Source: Rhizobiaceae bacterium (GTDB lineage: Bacteria; Pseudomonadota; Alphaproteobacteria; Rhizobiales; Rhizobiaceae). From it: 64,000 nucleotides of DNA. Below are positions 18,121 to 26,515 of the stretch, piece by piece. Numbering within the stretch: position 1 is the first letter of the stretch; each line of letters starts with the position of its first letter. Where the stretch lies: NCBI GenBank assembly GCA_019635795.1, contig JAHBYV010000006.1, positions 62,001 through 126,000 of the forward strand, read 5' to 3'. The notes below the pieces were generated by a model. The model made no database searches and was not told the origin of the DNA. It worked only from the letters and a program-made list of their open reading frames with translations. The position numbers and the translations under genes were made by a program.

Positions 18121-18145
18121 TTGCTAATATTAAATCCATTAGCAA
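18121..18145. promoter_or_regulatory. Perfect palindrome, candidate operator between GT41 gene and thrS
   Basis: TTGCTAAT-N9-ATTAGCAA: two perfect 8-base half sites. It sits 37-61 bases upstream of the glycosyltransferase start codon and about 115 bases before thrS. Form and spacing suit a dimeric regulator. The regulator is unknown. Confidence 0.4.
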
Positions 18146-18259
18146 TACGCGATAATGTGACGATCCGTTTCACTTTACGCGCGCTTCGAATGTCGTTAAA
18201 GCAGCGCCGCGCGCTGTGCGCACAACCACCCGCGTTCGTATGCGGGACTGGATAGGAGA

Positions 18260-20230
18260 ATGGCCTTGTCTAATGTTTCCCTGCAATTTCCCGATGGCTC
18301 CGTGCGCGAATACGACGCCGCAATGACCGGGTCGCAACTCGCGGAATCCATATCAAAGTCACTTGCCAAAAAGGCGATTGCCTACGCAGTTGACGGAACT
18401 GTTCGTGACTTGTCAGACCCGCTCACAAATTCGGGTGCGGTTGAAATAATCACCCGCGAAGACCCGCGTGCCCTTGAACTCATTCGTCACGATGCTGCGC
18501 ATGTGCTGGCTGAGGCGGTGCAGGAGCTTTGGCCCGGAACGCAGGTTACCATCGGTCCGGTCATCGAGAACGGCTTCTACTACGATTTTGCGCGCAACGA
18601 GCCTTTTACGCCGGATGATTTTCCGGTGATCGAGAAGAAGATGCGCGAGATTATCGCCCGCAACAAGCCTTTCACCAAGGAAGTGTGGAGCCGGGAAAAA
18701 GCGCGACAGGTGTTTCGCGACAAGGGCGAAAGCTACAAGGTTGAGCTGGTCGATGCGATACCGGAAGGGCAGGACCTCAAGATTTACAATCAGGGCGATT
18801 GGTTTGATTTGTGCCGCGGGCCGCACATGGCTTCGACCGGCCAGATCGGCAGCGCCTTCAAGTTGATGAAGGTTGCTGGTGCCTATTGGCGCGGTGACGC
18901 AAATAACCCCATGCTCACCCGCATATACGGGACGGCCTGGGCCGATCAGGCGCAGTTGGACGCCTATCTGCACATGCTGGAAGAGGCGGAAAAGCGCGAT
19001 CATCGCCGGCTTGGCCGCGAAATGGACCTGTTCCACTTTCAGGAAGAAGGGCCGGGTGTCGTGTTCTGGCACGCGAAGGGCTGGAAGATGTTCCAGAACC
19101 TTGTTGCTTATATGCGCCGCAGGCTAGCTGACGATTATCAGGAAGTGAACGCGCCGCAGGTGCTGGATCACTCGCTTTGGGAAACCTCTGGCCATTGGGG
19201 CTGGTACAAGGAAAACATGTTTGCGGTGCAATCAGCCGGGGATGAGGCGGAAGACAAACGCGTCTTTGCTTTGAAGCCGATGAATTGCCCCGGCCATGTG
19301 CAGATTTTCAAGCACGGCCTGAAATCTTATCGCGAACTTCCTATCCGGCTTGCTGAATTTGGTGTTGTGCATCGATACGAGCCCTCGGGCGCGTTGCACG
19401 GACTTATGCGCGTGCGTGGTTTTACGCAGGATGATGCGCATATTTTCTGCACCGACGAGCAGATGGCTGCGGAGTGCCTCAAGATCAATGATTTGATCCT
19501 ATCCGTTTACAAGGATTTCGGCTTCCATGAGGTCGTGGTGAAACTATCCACTCGGCCTGAAAAGCGGGTTGGTTCCGATGCGCTTTGGGACCGCGCGGAA
19601 TCCGTGATGATGGACGTTCTCAAGACTATTGAGCAGCAGTCCGGAGGCCGGATCAAAACCGACATATTGCCGGGTGAAGGCGCGTTCTACGGGCCGAAGT
19701 TCGAGTACACGCTCAAAGATGCTATCGGTCGCGAATGGCAGTGCGGCACCACACAGGTTGACTTTAATCTGCCTGAACGTTTCGGGGCCTTCTACATCGG
19801 TGCGGATTCAGAAAAGAAGCAGCCGGTCATGATCCATCGCGCAATCTGCGGGTCGATGGAGCGCTTCCTCGGCATTCTGATCGAGAATTTTGCTGGCCAT
19901 TTTCCATTGTGGTTTGCGCCAGTGCAGGTGGTTGTCGCGACAATTACTTCCGATGCTGATGAGTACGCTCAATCGGTTGTGAAGCGGCTAAAGGCGGCGG
20001 GGCTTTCCGCCGAAGCAGATCTGCGAAACGAAAAGATCAACTACAAGGTCCGCGAGCACTCGCTTGCGAAGGTGCCGGTCATATTGGTTTGCGGTCGGCG
20101 AGAGGCGGAAGAGGGCGGTGTGAACATTCGCCGTCTCGGCTCTCGCGATCAGGAAGCAATGTCACTCGACGCTGCAATTGCAATGCTGGCGCAAGAAGCA
20201 GTTCCGCCAGATTTGCGGCACGCAGACTAG
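18260..20230 (+). CDS. thrS: Threonyl-tRNA synthetase
   Basis: A 656-residue class II synthetase that charges tRNA-Thr. Domains run TGS (1-65), the editing domain with [12 protein letters not shown] and the later LCRGPHM site, the catalytic core with zinc-binding [12 protein letters not shown] and [18 protein letters not shown], and the C-terminal anticodon-binding domain. The start is ambiguous: AGGAG is only one base from ATG 18260 but seven from a TTG at 18266, which would give an N-terminus ([11 protein letters not shown]) like relatives I know. No T-box leader is visible. Confidence 0.96.
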   Translation: MALSNVSLQFPDGSVREYDAAMTGSQLAESISKSLAKKAIAYAVDGTVRDLSDPLTNSGAVEIITREDPRALELIRHDAAHVLAEAVQELWPGTQVTIGPVIENGFYYDFARNEPFTPDDFPVIEKKMREIIARNKPFTKEVWSREKARQVFRDKGESYKVELVDAIPEGQDLKIYNQGDWFDLCRGPHMASTGQIGSAFKLMKVAGAYWRGDANNPMLTRIYGTAWADQAQLDAYLHMLEEAEKRDHRRLGREMDLFHFQEEGPGVVFWHAKGWKMFQNLVAYMRRRLADDYQEVNAPQVLDHSLWETSGHWGWYKENMFAVQSAGDEAEDKRVFALKPMNCPGHVQIFKHGLKSYRELPIRLAEFGVVHRYEPSGALHGLMRVRGFTQDDAHIFCTDEQMAAECLKINDLILSVYKDFGFHEVVVKLSTRPEKRVGSDALWDRAESVMMDVLKTIEQQSGGRIKTDILPGEGAFYGPKFEYTLKDAIGREWQCGTTQVDFNLPERFGAFYIGADSEKKQPVMIHRAICGSMERFLGILIENFAGHFPLWFAPVQVVVATITSDADEYAQSVVKRLKAAGLSAEADLRNEKINYKVREHSLAKVPVILVCGRREAEEGGVNIRRLGSRDQEAMSLDAAIAMLAQEAVPPDLRHAD

Positions 20231-20251
20231 CGCGCGGAAGCGGGTGAGGGG

Positions 20252-21421
20252 TTAAAAGCTGGCGAGATGCCGCTCTATCCCTTCGCCCGCCCGCAAGAAT
20301 TTTGCGGGATTAACAGCAAGGCCGTTCTGTCGGATTTCGTAATGGATATGCGGGCCGGTCGATCGGCCCGTGCTGCCTACCGCTCCAAGCACGTCGCCCG
20401 GCTTCACCTTGTCACCAATGTTGACGCTAATCGCGCTCAAATGCGCAAAGCGCGTGGTAAAGCCGTTGGTATGCTTGACCTCAACCATTTTGCCATAGCC
20501 GCCGTTCCAGCCGGCTTCTGAAACAACACCATAGGCAGTTGCGACAACGGGTGCGCCGCTCGGTGCCCGAAAATCTATGCCTGAGTGCATCGCAGGCGTG
20601 CCGAGCAACGGGTCCGTACGAACGCCAAACTGGCTCGACACTGATCGGGTTGGGGCAGGATTAATAAAGGGGATTTCCAGCGCCATGCGCTTCAGATCCC
20701 CCAGCCGTTCCAACGTTTTGTCGACGTCCTTTATGCGCATGTCGAAAAGGGAAGATTGTTCCATTGGCACAAGAGGGCCGCCAACATCTGCCTTACCGTA
20801 AGCGTCTTCTACGTCGATGCCAGCGACACGCAACGCTTCGCCAAGTTCCGACACGCCCTGATAGGCGCTGCTTTCTATGGCATCGAGCTTGCGAAGCTGA
20901 TCGGTCTCTATTGACTGTAGCGACCTGTAAAGTGCTTGCGGTTCGAGCGCGGCTTGGGGCTTTATTTCGAGCGGTGTCGCTATGCTCGGAGTGTCGGGGC
21001 TGGGGGCTGGCTCCGGTTGATCTGACAAATTGATATGCCCGTGCAACTCTATCAACGCGGCTTGCCTCGATAGCAACTCGGAAACCTTCGTTTCTACAAG
21101 CTGCTGATCGAGCAACTGGCGGCTGGTAACACGGTCAAGTTGCGCGCGCAGCGCGGCAATCCTGTCCTCATAGGCCTGTTGCGCGCGTGTTTGGCGCGCT
21201 GACACCGCGCTTATAATATCGTCGCGGAAAACGAGATAGGTGGTCGCCGCGAGATAGCCCACGGCGAGCGTTGTCACAATTCCGGTGATCGTTGCAGCAA
21301 GCCAAGGCTTGACCGTAAAGTGTCTGACCTTGTTTCCGCGAGCGATTATAACCGTGTGCGGTTCCTTGCGCTTGCCGAATACTGCACTGGGTTGGCCTGT
21401 CTGTTTCACGAGCGCTCTCAT
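20252..21421 (-). CDS. M23-family (LytM) peptidase or murein hydrolase activator
   Basis: A 389-residue single-pass membrane protein: a cytoplasmic N-terminus, a membrane segment at about 40-66 (LAATITGIVTTLAVGYLAAT), and a coiled-coil-like region (about 80-125). A C-terminal LytM domain holds metal-site motifs HSGIDFRAPSG and PHIHYEIR. Both zinc-ligand signatures are intact, so it may be an active endopeptidase rather than a degenerate activator. It probably cuts peptidoglycan cross-links. It is convergent with thrS and probably followed its own promoter near a TTAAGGTTAAC element (21447-21470 region). Confidence 0.92.
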   Translation of the reverse strand: MRALVKQTGQPSAVFGKRKEPHTVIIARGNKVRHFTVKPWLAATITGIVTTLAVGYLAATTYLVFRDDIISAVSARQTRAQQAYEDRIAALRAQLDRVTSRQLLDQQLVETKVSELLSRQAALIELHGHINLSDQPEPAPSPDTPSIATPLEIKPQAALEPQALYRSLQSIETDQLRKLDAIESSAYQGVSELGEALRVAGIDVEDAYGKADVGGPLVPMEQSSLFDMRIKDVDKTLERLGDLKRMALEIPFINPAPTRSVSSQFGVRTDPLLGTPAMHSGIDFRAPSGAPVVATAYGVVSEAGWNGGYGKMVEVKHTNGFTTRFAHLSAISVNIGDKVKPGDVLGAVGSTGRSTGPHIHYEIRQNGLAVNPAKFLRAGEGIERHLASF

Positions 21422-21482
21422 GCCGCATTAATCAGGTACGACTTGATTACACTCTATTAAGGTTAACAAAGAGCTTCCGCGA

Positions 21483-21560
21483 TCAGCTCCAGAACAGCCA
21501 AAGCAGAATAATGACCGGGATTGGAACGCCAAGCAGCCACAGCAATATTCCACGACCCAT
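21483..21560 (-). CDS. 25-residue hydrophobic membrane peptide
   Basis: MGRGILLWLLG then PIPVIILLWLFWS: one transmembrane helix split by a proline pair, with almost nothing outside it. A strong ribosome binding site (AAGGAGG) lies seven bases before the ATG, much better than for any longer in-frame start. Similar tiny proteins occur in rhizobial genomes; function is unknown. It lies upstream of the M23 gene on the same strand (61 bases) and divergent from gor. Confidence 0.65.
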   Translation of the reverse strand: MGRGILLWLLGVPIPVIILLWLFWS

Positions 21561-21689
21561 GATTTCCTCCTTGCTTGATAAAGTGGAGGAACAACGCAAC
21601 ATACACGTTGAGGTTCCGCGGCGCAGCTTCAAGCGGCGATTGAATTGCCTTAAAGCTGGGTACAAAGAATCGCAGCGAGGACGTTTCCA

Positions 21690-23084
21690 ATGGCGAAATA
21701 TGATTATGACCTGTTTGTCATTGGTGGCGGCTCTGGCGGGGTGCGCGCGGCGCGCGTGTCTGCCGGTCTAGGCAAACGCGTAGCGGTCGCTGAGGAGTTT
21801 CGCTTTGGCGGAACATGTGTCGTTCGCGGCTGTGTGCCGAAAAAGCTGCTGGTTTACGCCTCACAATTCTCGGAGCATTTCGAGGATGCCAAAGGCTATG
21901 GCTGGTCGGCAGGACTTGCCTCGTTCGATTGGTCCACACTGATTGCAAGCAAGGATAGGGAAATTTCCCGCCTCGAAGCCATTTACAAGAAAGGCGTCGA
22001 GAATGCGGGCGGAAATGCGATTCAGTCGCGCGCAACTCTCATTGACGCGCACACCATTCGCATAGAGGCGGATGGTTCAACAGTCACCGCCGATCAGATA
22101 TTGATTGCCACGGGCGGCAGACCTTCGCCGCATGTTGCGCTGCCAGGACATGAATTGTGCATCACGTCGAATGAGGTTTTCGATCTTCCGCAGTTTCCGA
22201 AATCGATAGTCATTGAGGGCGGCGGTTATATAGCCGTCGAATTCGCGAATATTTTCCACGGTCTGGGCGTTGAAACGACACTTGTTTACCGCGGAATGGA
22301 GATATTGAGCCGGTTCGACCACGACCTTCGCCATCTCTTGCACGAGGCGATGGCTGCTAAAGGCATTCGGATCATTACTCAATCGGTCCAGAAGCGCGTC
22401 GAACGGCGGGCTGATGGACGCCTTGAAACGCACTTGTCCACGGGCGAGGTTCTGATTGCCGACCAGATACTCCTTGCTGTTGGCCGGCAGCCCAATACGG
22501 AAGGATTGGGGCTGGAGCGGGCAGGGGTCGCAATGGGACAAGGCGGGGAGGTTTTGGTGGACAGCTATTCCCGCACGAATGTCGAAAATATTTGGGCGAT
22601 TGGAGATGTGACGAACCGCTTGCAGCTTACGCCGGTCGCGATCCACGAGGCGATGTGCCTTGTTGAAACGTTGTGGAAGGATAATCCGACCGAACCGGAT
22701 CTGGAAGTTGTGCCAACTGCGGTCTTCTCTCAGCCGGAAATCGGAACGGTAGGTCTTTCCGAAGAGGTCGCTGTGAAGCGCTTCACGAACGTTGACGTAT
22801 ATCGCGCGCATTTTCGACCCATGCGCAACGTGCTGGCCGGACGGCCAGAAAAAATGCTCACAAAACTGGTGGTGGATGCGCAAACAGGTTTGGTGCTCGG
22901 CGCGCATATTTTGGGCCCCGATGCCGGAGAAATGGCGCAATTGCTTGGCATTTCACTGAAGGCCGGGCTGGCTAAGGAAGATTTCGACCGAACAATGGCG
23001 GTTCACCCGACCGCGGCGGAGGAACTCGTTACAATGTATGCGCCGACCTACAGTTACCGTGACGGCAAGAGGCTCGCTGCTTGA
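21690..23084 (+). CDS. gor: Glutathione-disulfide reductase
   Basis: A 464-residue FAD-dependent class I disulfide reductase that keeps glutathione reduced using NADPH. Motifs are the FAD site IGGGSGGVRAAR (11-22), the redox-active pair in GGTCVVRGCVPKK (Cys43, Cys48), the second nucleotide site GGGYIAVEFANIF, WAIGDVTNR, and the C-terminal catalytic HPTAAEELV. These fit glutathione reductase rather than lipoamide dehydrogenase. It overlaps the next gene by four bases (TTGA). Confidence 0.95.
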   Translation: MAKYDYDLFVIGGGSGGVRAARVSAGLGKRVAVAEEFRFGGTCVVRGCVPKKLLVYASQFSEHFEDAKGYGWSAGLASFDWSTLIASKDREISRLEAIYKKGVENAGGNAIQSRATLIDAHTIRIEADGSTVTADQILIATGGRPSPHVALPGHELCITSNEVFDLPQFPKSIVIEGGGYIAVEFANIFHGLGVETTLVYRGMEILSRFDHDLRHLLHEAMAAKGIRIITQSVQKRVERRADGRLETHLSTGEVLIADQILLAVGRQPNTEGLGLERAGVAMGQGGEVLVDSYSRTNVENIWAIGDVTNRLQLTPVAIHEAMCLVETLWKDNPTEPDLEVVPTAVFSQPEIGTVGLSEEVAVKRFTNVDVYRAHFRPMRNVLAGRPEKMLTKLVVDAQTGLVLGAHILGPDAGEMAQLLGISLKAGLAKEDFDRTMAVHPTAAEELVTMYAPTYSYRDGKRLAA

Positions 23085-24235
23085 GAGACCGTGCGCCGCG
23101 TATAGTGCTATTTTCCGGCGGCACGGCATGTCGCTCGACAAATATCGCGCTGAGCCGGCACGGGGCAACGCTCACACGCATTGTTCCGGCCTGGGATAGC
23201 GGCGGTAGTTCGCGGGTGATACGCGAGACATTCCGTATGTTGCCAGTCGGAGATATTCGGCAGGCGTTGATGACGATGGCCCATGGCGAAGGCAAGGCTG
23301 GCGATGTCGTGAAGATCTTCAACGCTCGCCTCTCAAGCGCGTTGGGGCAGGCCGAAGCGGCAGAGGAATTTCGGTATTTTGCGAGCGGCGATCACCCGCT
23401 TTTGCAGCGAATGGAACCGGCGCAGGCCGGGACTATCCTGCATTATCTCGACCTGTTCGGCAGTGCGATCCCGGCGGATTTTGATTTTGGCAACGGCAGC
23501 ATCGGCAATTTCATCCTTACCGGGGCCTATCTGGCGCATGACAATGACATAAACGCTGCGATTCTGGAGTTCCGTCGATTACTCGGCATAAATGGCCATG
23601 TGTGGCCAAGTTCCATACAACCGGATGTGGAGCTGAGTGCCCGATTGGGCAGCGGCCACGAAGTATTCGGGCAGCATGTTGTGACATCGCTTGATGCGGA
23701 AGAGGTAGCGCTGGGCATTACCGACATTTCTCTCACGGCACGAAATACAGGTGAGGTGGTCCGGGCAAACCCGCTCATTTTGGGCGCAATTGCTCATGCC
23801 GACGCGATTGTCTTCGGTCCGGGCAGTTTTTACAGCAGCATTCTTCCGCATTTGCTGGTTCAGGGCGTTGTGCAGGCGCTTGCCGCCAACCGTACGGCCA
23901 GACGCATATTCGTTGGAAATATCCTGGAATGTGCAGAAACCCGCGGCACGAACCTTGCCGAGCTGGTCAGCGTATTTACCGAACGGTTCAGCCGTGTCGC
24001 TGGCGAGAATGTACCTGCCCTGACAAACATTCTCGTCAATCGGGAACTTTTTCCTTTCGCGAAGACGGTCGGGCGGTTCCGCTATCTGCGAGAAGGGCGA
24101 ATTGAGGCGCTGGGGCGCGAGACTGGTGCCGAAATGCTTCTTTCCGAATTTGAGGATGCGTGGAGCCGTGGCCAGCATGACGGCGAGGAGGTCGCGTCAA
24201 TAATCCTGAGCCTGGTAAAGCAGCATATTGGCTGA
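23081..24235 (+). CDS. CofD/YvcK-like protein
   Basis: A 384-residue protein related to the 2-phospho-L-lactate transferase (CofD)/YvcK family. It shows a nucleotide-binding FSGGTA near residue 13, WDSGGSSR at about 39-46, and VFGPGSFYSSILPHL in the second half. True CofD makes coenzyme F420, and YvcK members affect cell shape and gluconeogenic growth. No other F420 gene is nearby, so a YvcK-like or unknown role is more likely. The start is a TTG inside the gor stop codon overlap, which couples translation. Confidence 0.75.
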   Translation: MRDRAPRIVLFSGGTACRSTNIALSRHGATLTRIVPAWDSGGSSRVIRETFRMLPVGDIRQALMTMAHGEGKAGDVVKIFNARLSSALGQAEAAEEFRYFASGDHPLLQRMEPAQAGTILHYLDLFGSAIPADFDFGNGSIGNFILTGAYLAHDNDINAAILEFRRLLGINGHVWPSSIQPDVELSARLGSGHEVFGQHVVTSLDAEEVALGITDISLTARNTGEVVRANPLILGAIAHADAIVFGPGSFYSSILPHLLVQGVVQALAANRTARRIFVGNILECAETRGTNLAELVSVFTERFSRVAGENVPALTNILVNRELFPFAKTVGRFRYLREGRIEALGRETGAEMLLSEFEDAWSRGQHDGEEVASIILSLVKQHIG

Positions 24236-24319
24236 AATTTAATGATAACAATTAACACTGGCGCGGGGCGGACCCTTCGTTTATAGCAGCGCCTTCCCCA
24301 TATCAGCGATAAGGCAGGC

Positions 24320-24337
24320 ATGGTGGCCTGCAAATGA
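24320..24337 (+). other. Possible five-codon upstream ORF in the aroG leader
   Basis: ATG-GTG-GCC-TGC-AAA-TGA, preceded by AAGG at a good spacing and ending 12 bases before the aroG start codon. It lies in a 6-bp inverted repeat (GCAGGC/GCCTGC, 24314-24331). It contains no aromatic codons, so classic attenuation is not supported. It may be chance. Confidence 0.2.
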
Positions 24338-24349
24338 CTAGGTGCGAAG

Positions 24350-25723
24350 ATGAAGAAATGGTCACCGGATTCCTGGAGAGAAATGCCAATCCAGCAGGTG
24401 CCGGCCTATCCCGACCCGGCCGCGCTGGCAGAGACCGAAGCTCGTCTCGCAACCTTCCCGCCGCTTGTTTTTGCAGGCGAAGCGCGGAAACTTAAAAAGC
24501 AGCTTGCAGCGGTGGCGGCCGGAAACGCATTCCTGCTTCAGGGCGGCGATTGCGCTGAAAGCTTTGCGGAGCATGGCGCGGACAACATTCGCGACTTCTT
24601 CCGCGTGTTCCTTCAAATGTCGGTTGTGCTCACCTTTGCTGGCGCGCAGCCGGTCGTGAAGGTCGGTCGCGTTGCTGGACAATTCGCCAAACCACGTTCT
24701 TCCGATACCGAAACGGTCAATGGCGTGTCTTTGCCAAGCTATCGTGGCGACATCATCAACGGCACAGCGTTTGATGAGAAGTCCCGCGTGCCTGATCCGG
24801 CGCGCCAGGAAATGGCATACCGGCAATCTGCCGCAACGCTGAACCTGTTGCGCGCTTTCGCGCAGGGTGGCTACGCCAACCTTGAAAACGTTCATCGCTG
24901 GATGCTCGGATTCGTTGCGGATAGCCCGCAAGGTGACCGTTATGAGGCTTTGGCAAACCGGATAACTGAAACGCTGGATTTCATGAGTGCGGTCGGCATT
25001 ACGTCGGAAACCACGTTCGCATTGCGTGAAACGGATTTCTACACCAGCCACGAAGCCTTGCTGCTGGGTTATGAGCAGGCTCTCACTCGCGTAGACTCGA
25101 CGACAGGCGATTGGTACGCGACCTCCGGTCACATGATCTGGATCGGCGACCGCACACGTCAGCCGGACCATGCGCATGTGGAATACTGCCGCGGGATCAA
25201 GAATCCGCTTGGCCTGAAATGTGGTCCGTCGCTCGATCCCGACGAACTTATTCGCCTCATTGATCTGTTGAACCCGGACAATGAAGCTGGCCGTCTGACG
25301 CTTATCGCGCGCTTCGGCGCTGACAAGGTGGGCGATCAACTGCCGAAGCTGGTGCGGGCCGTTCAGCGCGAAGGGCGCTCGGTGATCTGGTCGTGCGATC
25401 CGATGCACGGTAACACCATTACTGCGGCGGGTTATAAAACGCGTCCGTTCGACCGCATCTTGAAGGAAGTGCAGAGCTTCTTTGAGGTGCATCGTGCGGA
25501 GGGAACGCATCCGGGCGGCATCCATGTCGAAATGACCGGCAAGAATGTAACGGAATGCACCGGCGGCGCGCGCGCCATCACGGCCGATGAATTGCAGGAT
25601 CGTTATCATACCCATTGCGATCCGCGCCTGAATGCAGATCAGGCAATCGAGCTTGCTTTCCTCGTGTCGGACCTGCTCAAAAGCGGGCAGCGCAAGGATA
25701 AGCAGACGGAAGCGGCAGAATAG
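24350..25723 (+). CDS. 3-deoxy-7-phosphoheptulonate synthase, class II
   Basis: A 457-residue enzyme that condenses phosphoenolpyruvate and erythrose-4-phosphate, the entry step of the shikimate pathway. Class II landmarks are [47 protein letters not shown]-type [10 protein letters not shown] and [18 protein letters not shown]. The plant-like class II form is usual in this order. The stop codon lies inside a perfect 8-bp hairpin (GAAGCGGC/GCCGCTTC, 25709-25730) without a T tract, so any terminator is weak. Confidence 0.95.
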   Translation: MKKWSPDSWREMPIQQVPAYPDPAALAETEARLATFPPLVFAGEARKLKKQLAAVAAGNAFLLQGGDCAESFAEHGADNIRDFFRVFLQMSVVLTFAGAQPVVKVGRVAGQFAKPRSSDTETVNGVSLPSYRGDIINGTAFDEKSRVPDPARQEMAYRQSAATLNLLRAFAQGGYANLENVHRWMLGFVADSPQGDRYEALANRITETLDFMSAVGITSETTFALRETDFYTSHEALLLGYEQALTRVDSTTGDWYATSGHMIWIGDRTRQPDHAHVEYCRGIKNPLGLKCGPSLDPDELIRLIDLLNPDNEAGRLTLIARFGADKVGDQLPKLVRAVQREGRSVIWSCDPMHGNTITAAGYKTRPFDRILKEVQSFFEVHRAEGTHPGGIHVEMTGKNVTECTGGARAITADELQDRYHTHCDPRLNADQAIELAFLVSDLLKSGQRKDKQTEAAE

Positions 25724-25730
25724 CCGCTTC
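25709..25730 (+). repeat. Inverted repeat across the aroG stop codon
   Basis: GAAGCGGC-AGAATA-GCCGCTTC, a perfect 8-bp stem with a 6-base loop; the TAG stop is partly in the loop. There is no following T run, so it is not a typical intrinsic terminator. It could limit read-through or protect the 3' end. Confidence 0.4.
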
Positions 25731-25785
25731 CATTCATCTCGAAAATCCTCATATTAGTGCGTTGCACAATGAAGGATTTTGCTGA

Positions 25786-26502
25786 ATGGACGTCAAATAC
25801 TCAGGCATGACCCGGTTGAGGAACTATTTCCTCACGGGGCTGATCGTTTGCGCGCCGTTGGCTATTACAGCTTATATCGTATGGTCGTTCATTGGCTGGG
25901 TGGATAGCTGGGTCAAGCCTTACCTGCCGGACGCCTATAATCCCGATAAATACTTGCCATTCGCGGTTCCGGGTTTCGGCCTTATCGTTGCCTTGACCGC
26001 CATCACCACCATTGGCTTCTTCGCGGCCAATTTTATTGGCAGCGCCATCGTCGGGTATGGTGAGAGAATTTTGAACCGGATGCCGCTGGTTCGCGGCATA
26101 TACAAAACGCTCAAGCAATTGTTCGAAACCGTACTTTCAAACAAGAATGAGTCTTTCCGAACAGTCGGATTGGTTGAGTATCCGCGTAAGGGCGTATGGT
26201 CGCTGGTGTTTATCGCAGGCGAGAAAGACACTGAAATCAACGCCGTGCTGGACAAGCCGGATGACCCGCTTATCGGCGTGTTCATGCCTTGCACACCCAA
26301 CCCCACCACGGGTTTCCTGATGTATGTGTACCGGTCAGAGATCGTTCAGCTCGATATGAGCATTGAGAACGGGGCTAAGTTGCTCGTTTCGGCTGGTCTT
26401 GTCGCGCCTGCATACAAGCGCAAGATGAAGAAGGCTGACGGTACGACGGTTGAGGTTGCGCTCTCTAATCCCGCTGCGGCTGAGGTTCCGGAGCGCGCGT
26501 AA
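25786..26502 (+). CDS. DUF502-family inner-membrane protein
   Basis: A 238-residue protein with two strong hydrophobic segments, about 11-33 (NYFLTGLIVCAPLAITAYIV) and 60-85 (GFGLIVALTAITTIGFFAANFIG). Conserved DUF502 blocks follow: RMPLVRGIYKTLKQLFETV, FRTVGLVEYPRKGVWSLVF and GVFMPCTPNPTTGFL. The family is widespread and of unknown function. The gene follows aroG by 62 bases and converges on recG with 13 bases between stops. Confidence 0.9.
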   Translation: MDVKYSGMTRLRNYFLTGLIVCAPLAITAYIVWSFIGWVDSWVKPYLPDAYNPDKYLPFAVPGFGLIVALTAITTIGFFAANFIGSAIVGYGERILNRMPLVRGIYKTLKQLFETVLSNKNESFRTVGLVEYPRKGVWSLVFIAGEKDTEINAVLDKPDDPLIGVFMPCTPNPTTGFLMYVYRSEIVQLDMSIENGAKLLVSAGLVAPAYKRKMKKADGTTVEVALSNPAAAEVPERA

Positions 26503-26515
26503 TATTCGCTGAGCG

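Noticed and set aside
18146-18259. T-box or attenuator leader for thrS
   Set aside because: No T-box motif, specifier loop or terminator stem; T-box leaders are not expected in this class.
23081-24235. Coenzyme F420 biosynthesis gene cofD
   Set aside because: Family resemblance only; no cofC, cofE or cofG/H is nearby, so the specific role is not supported.
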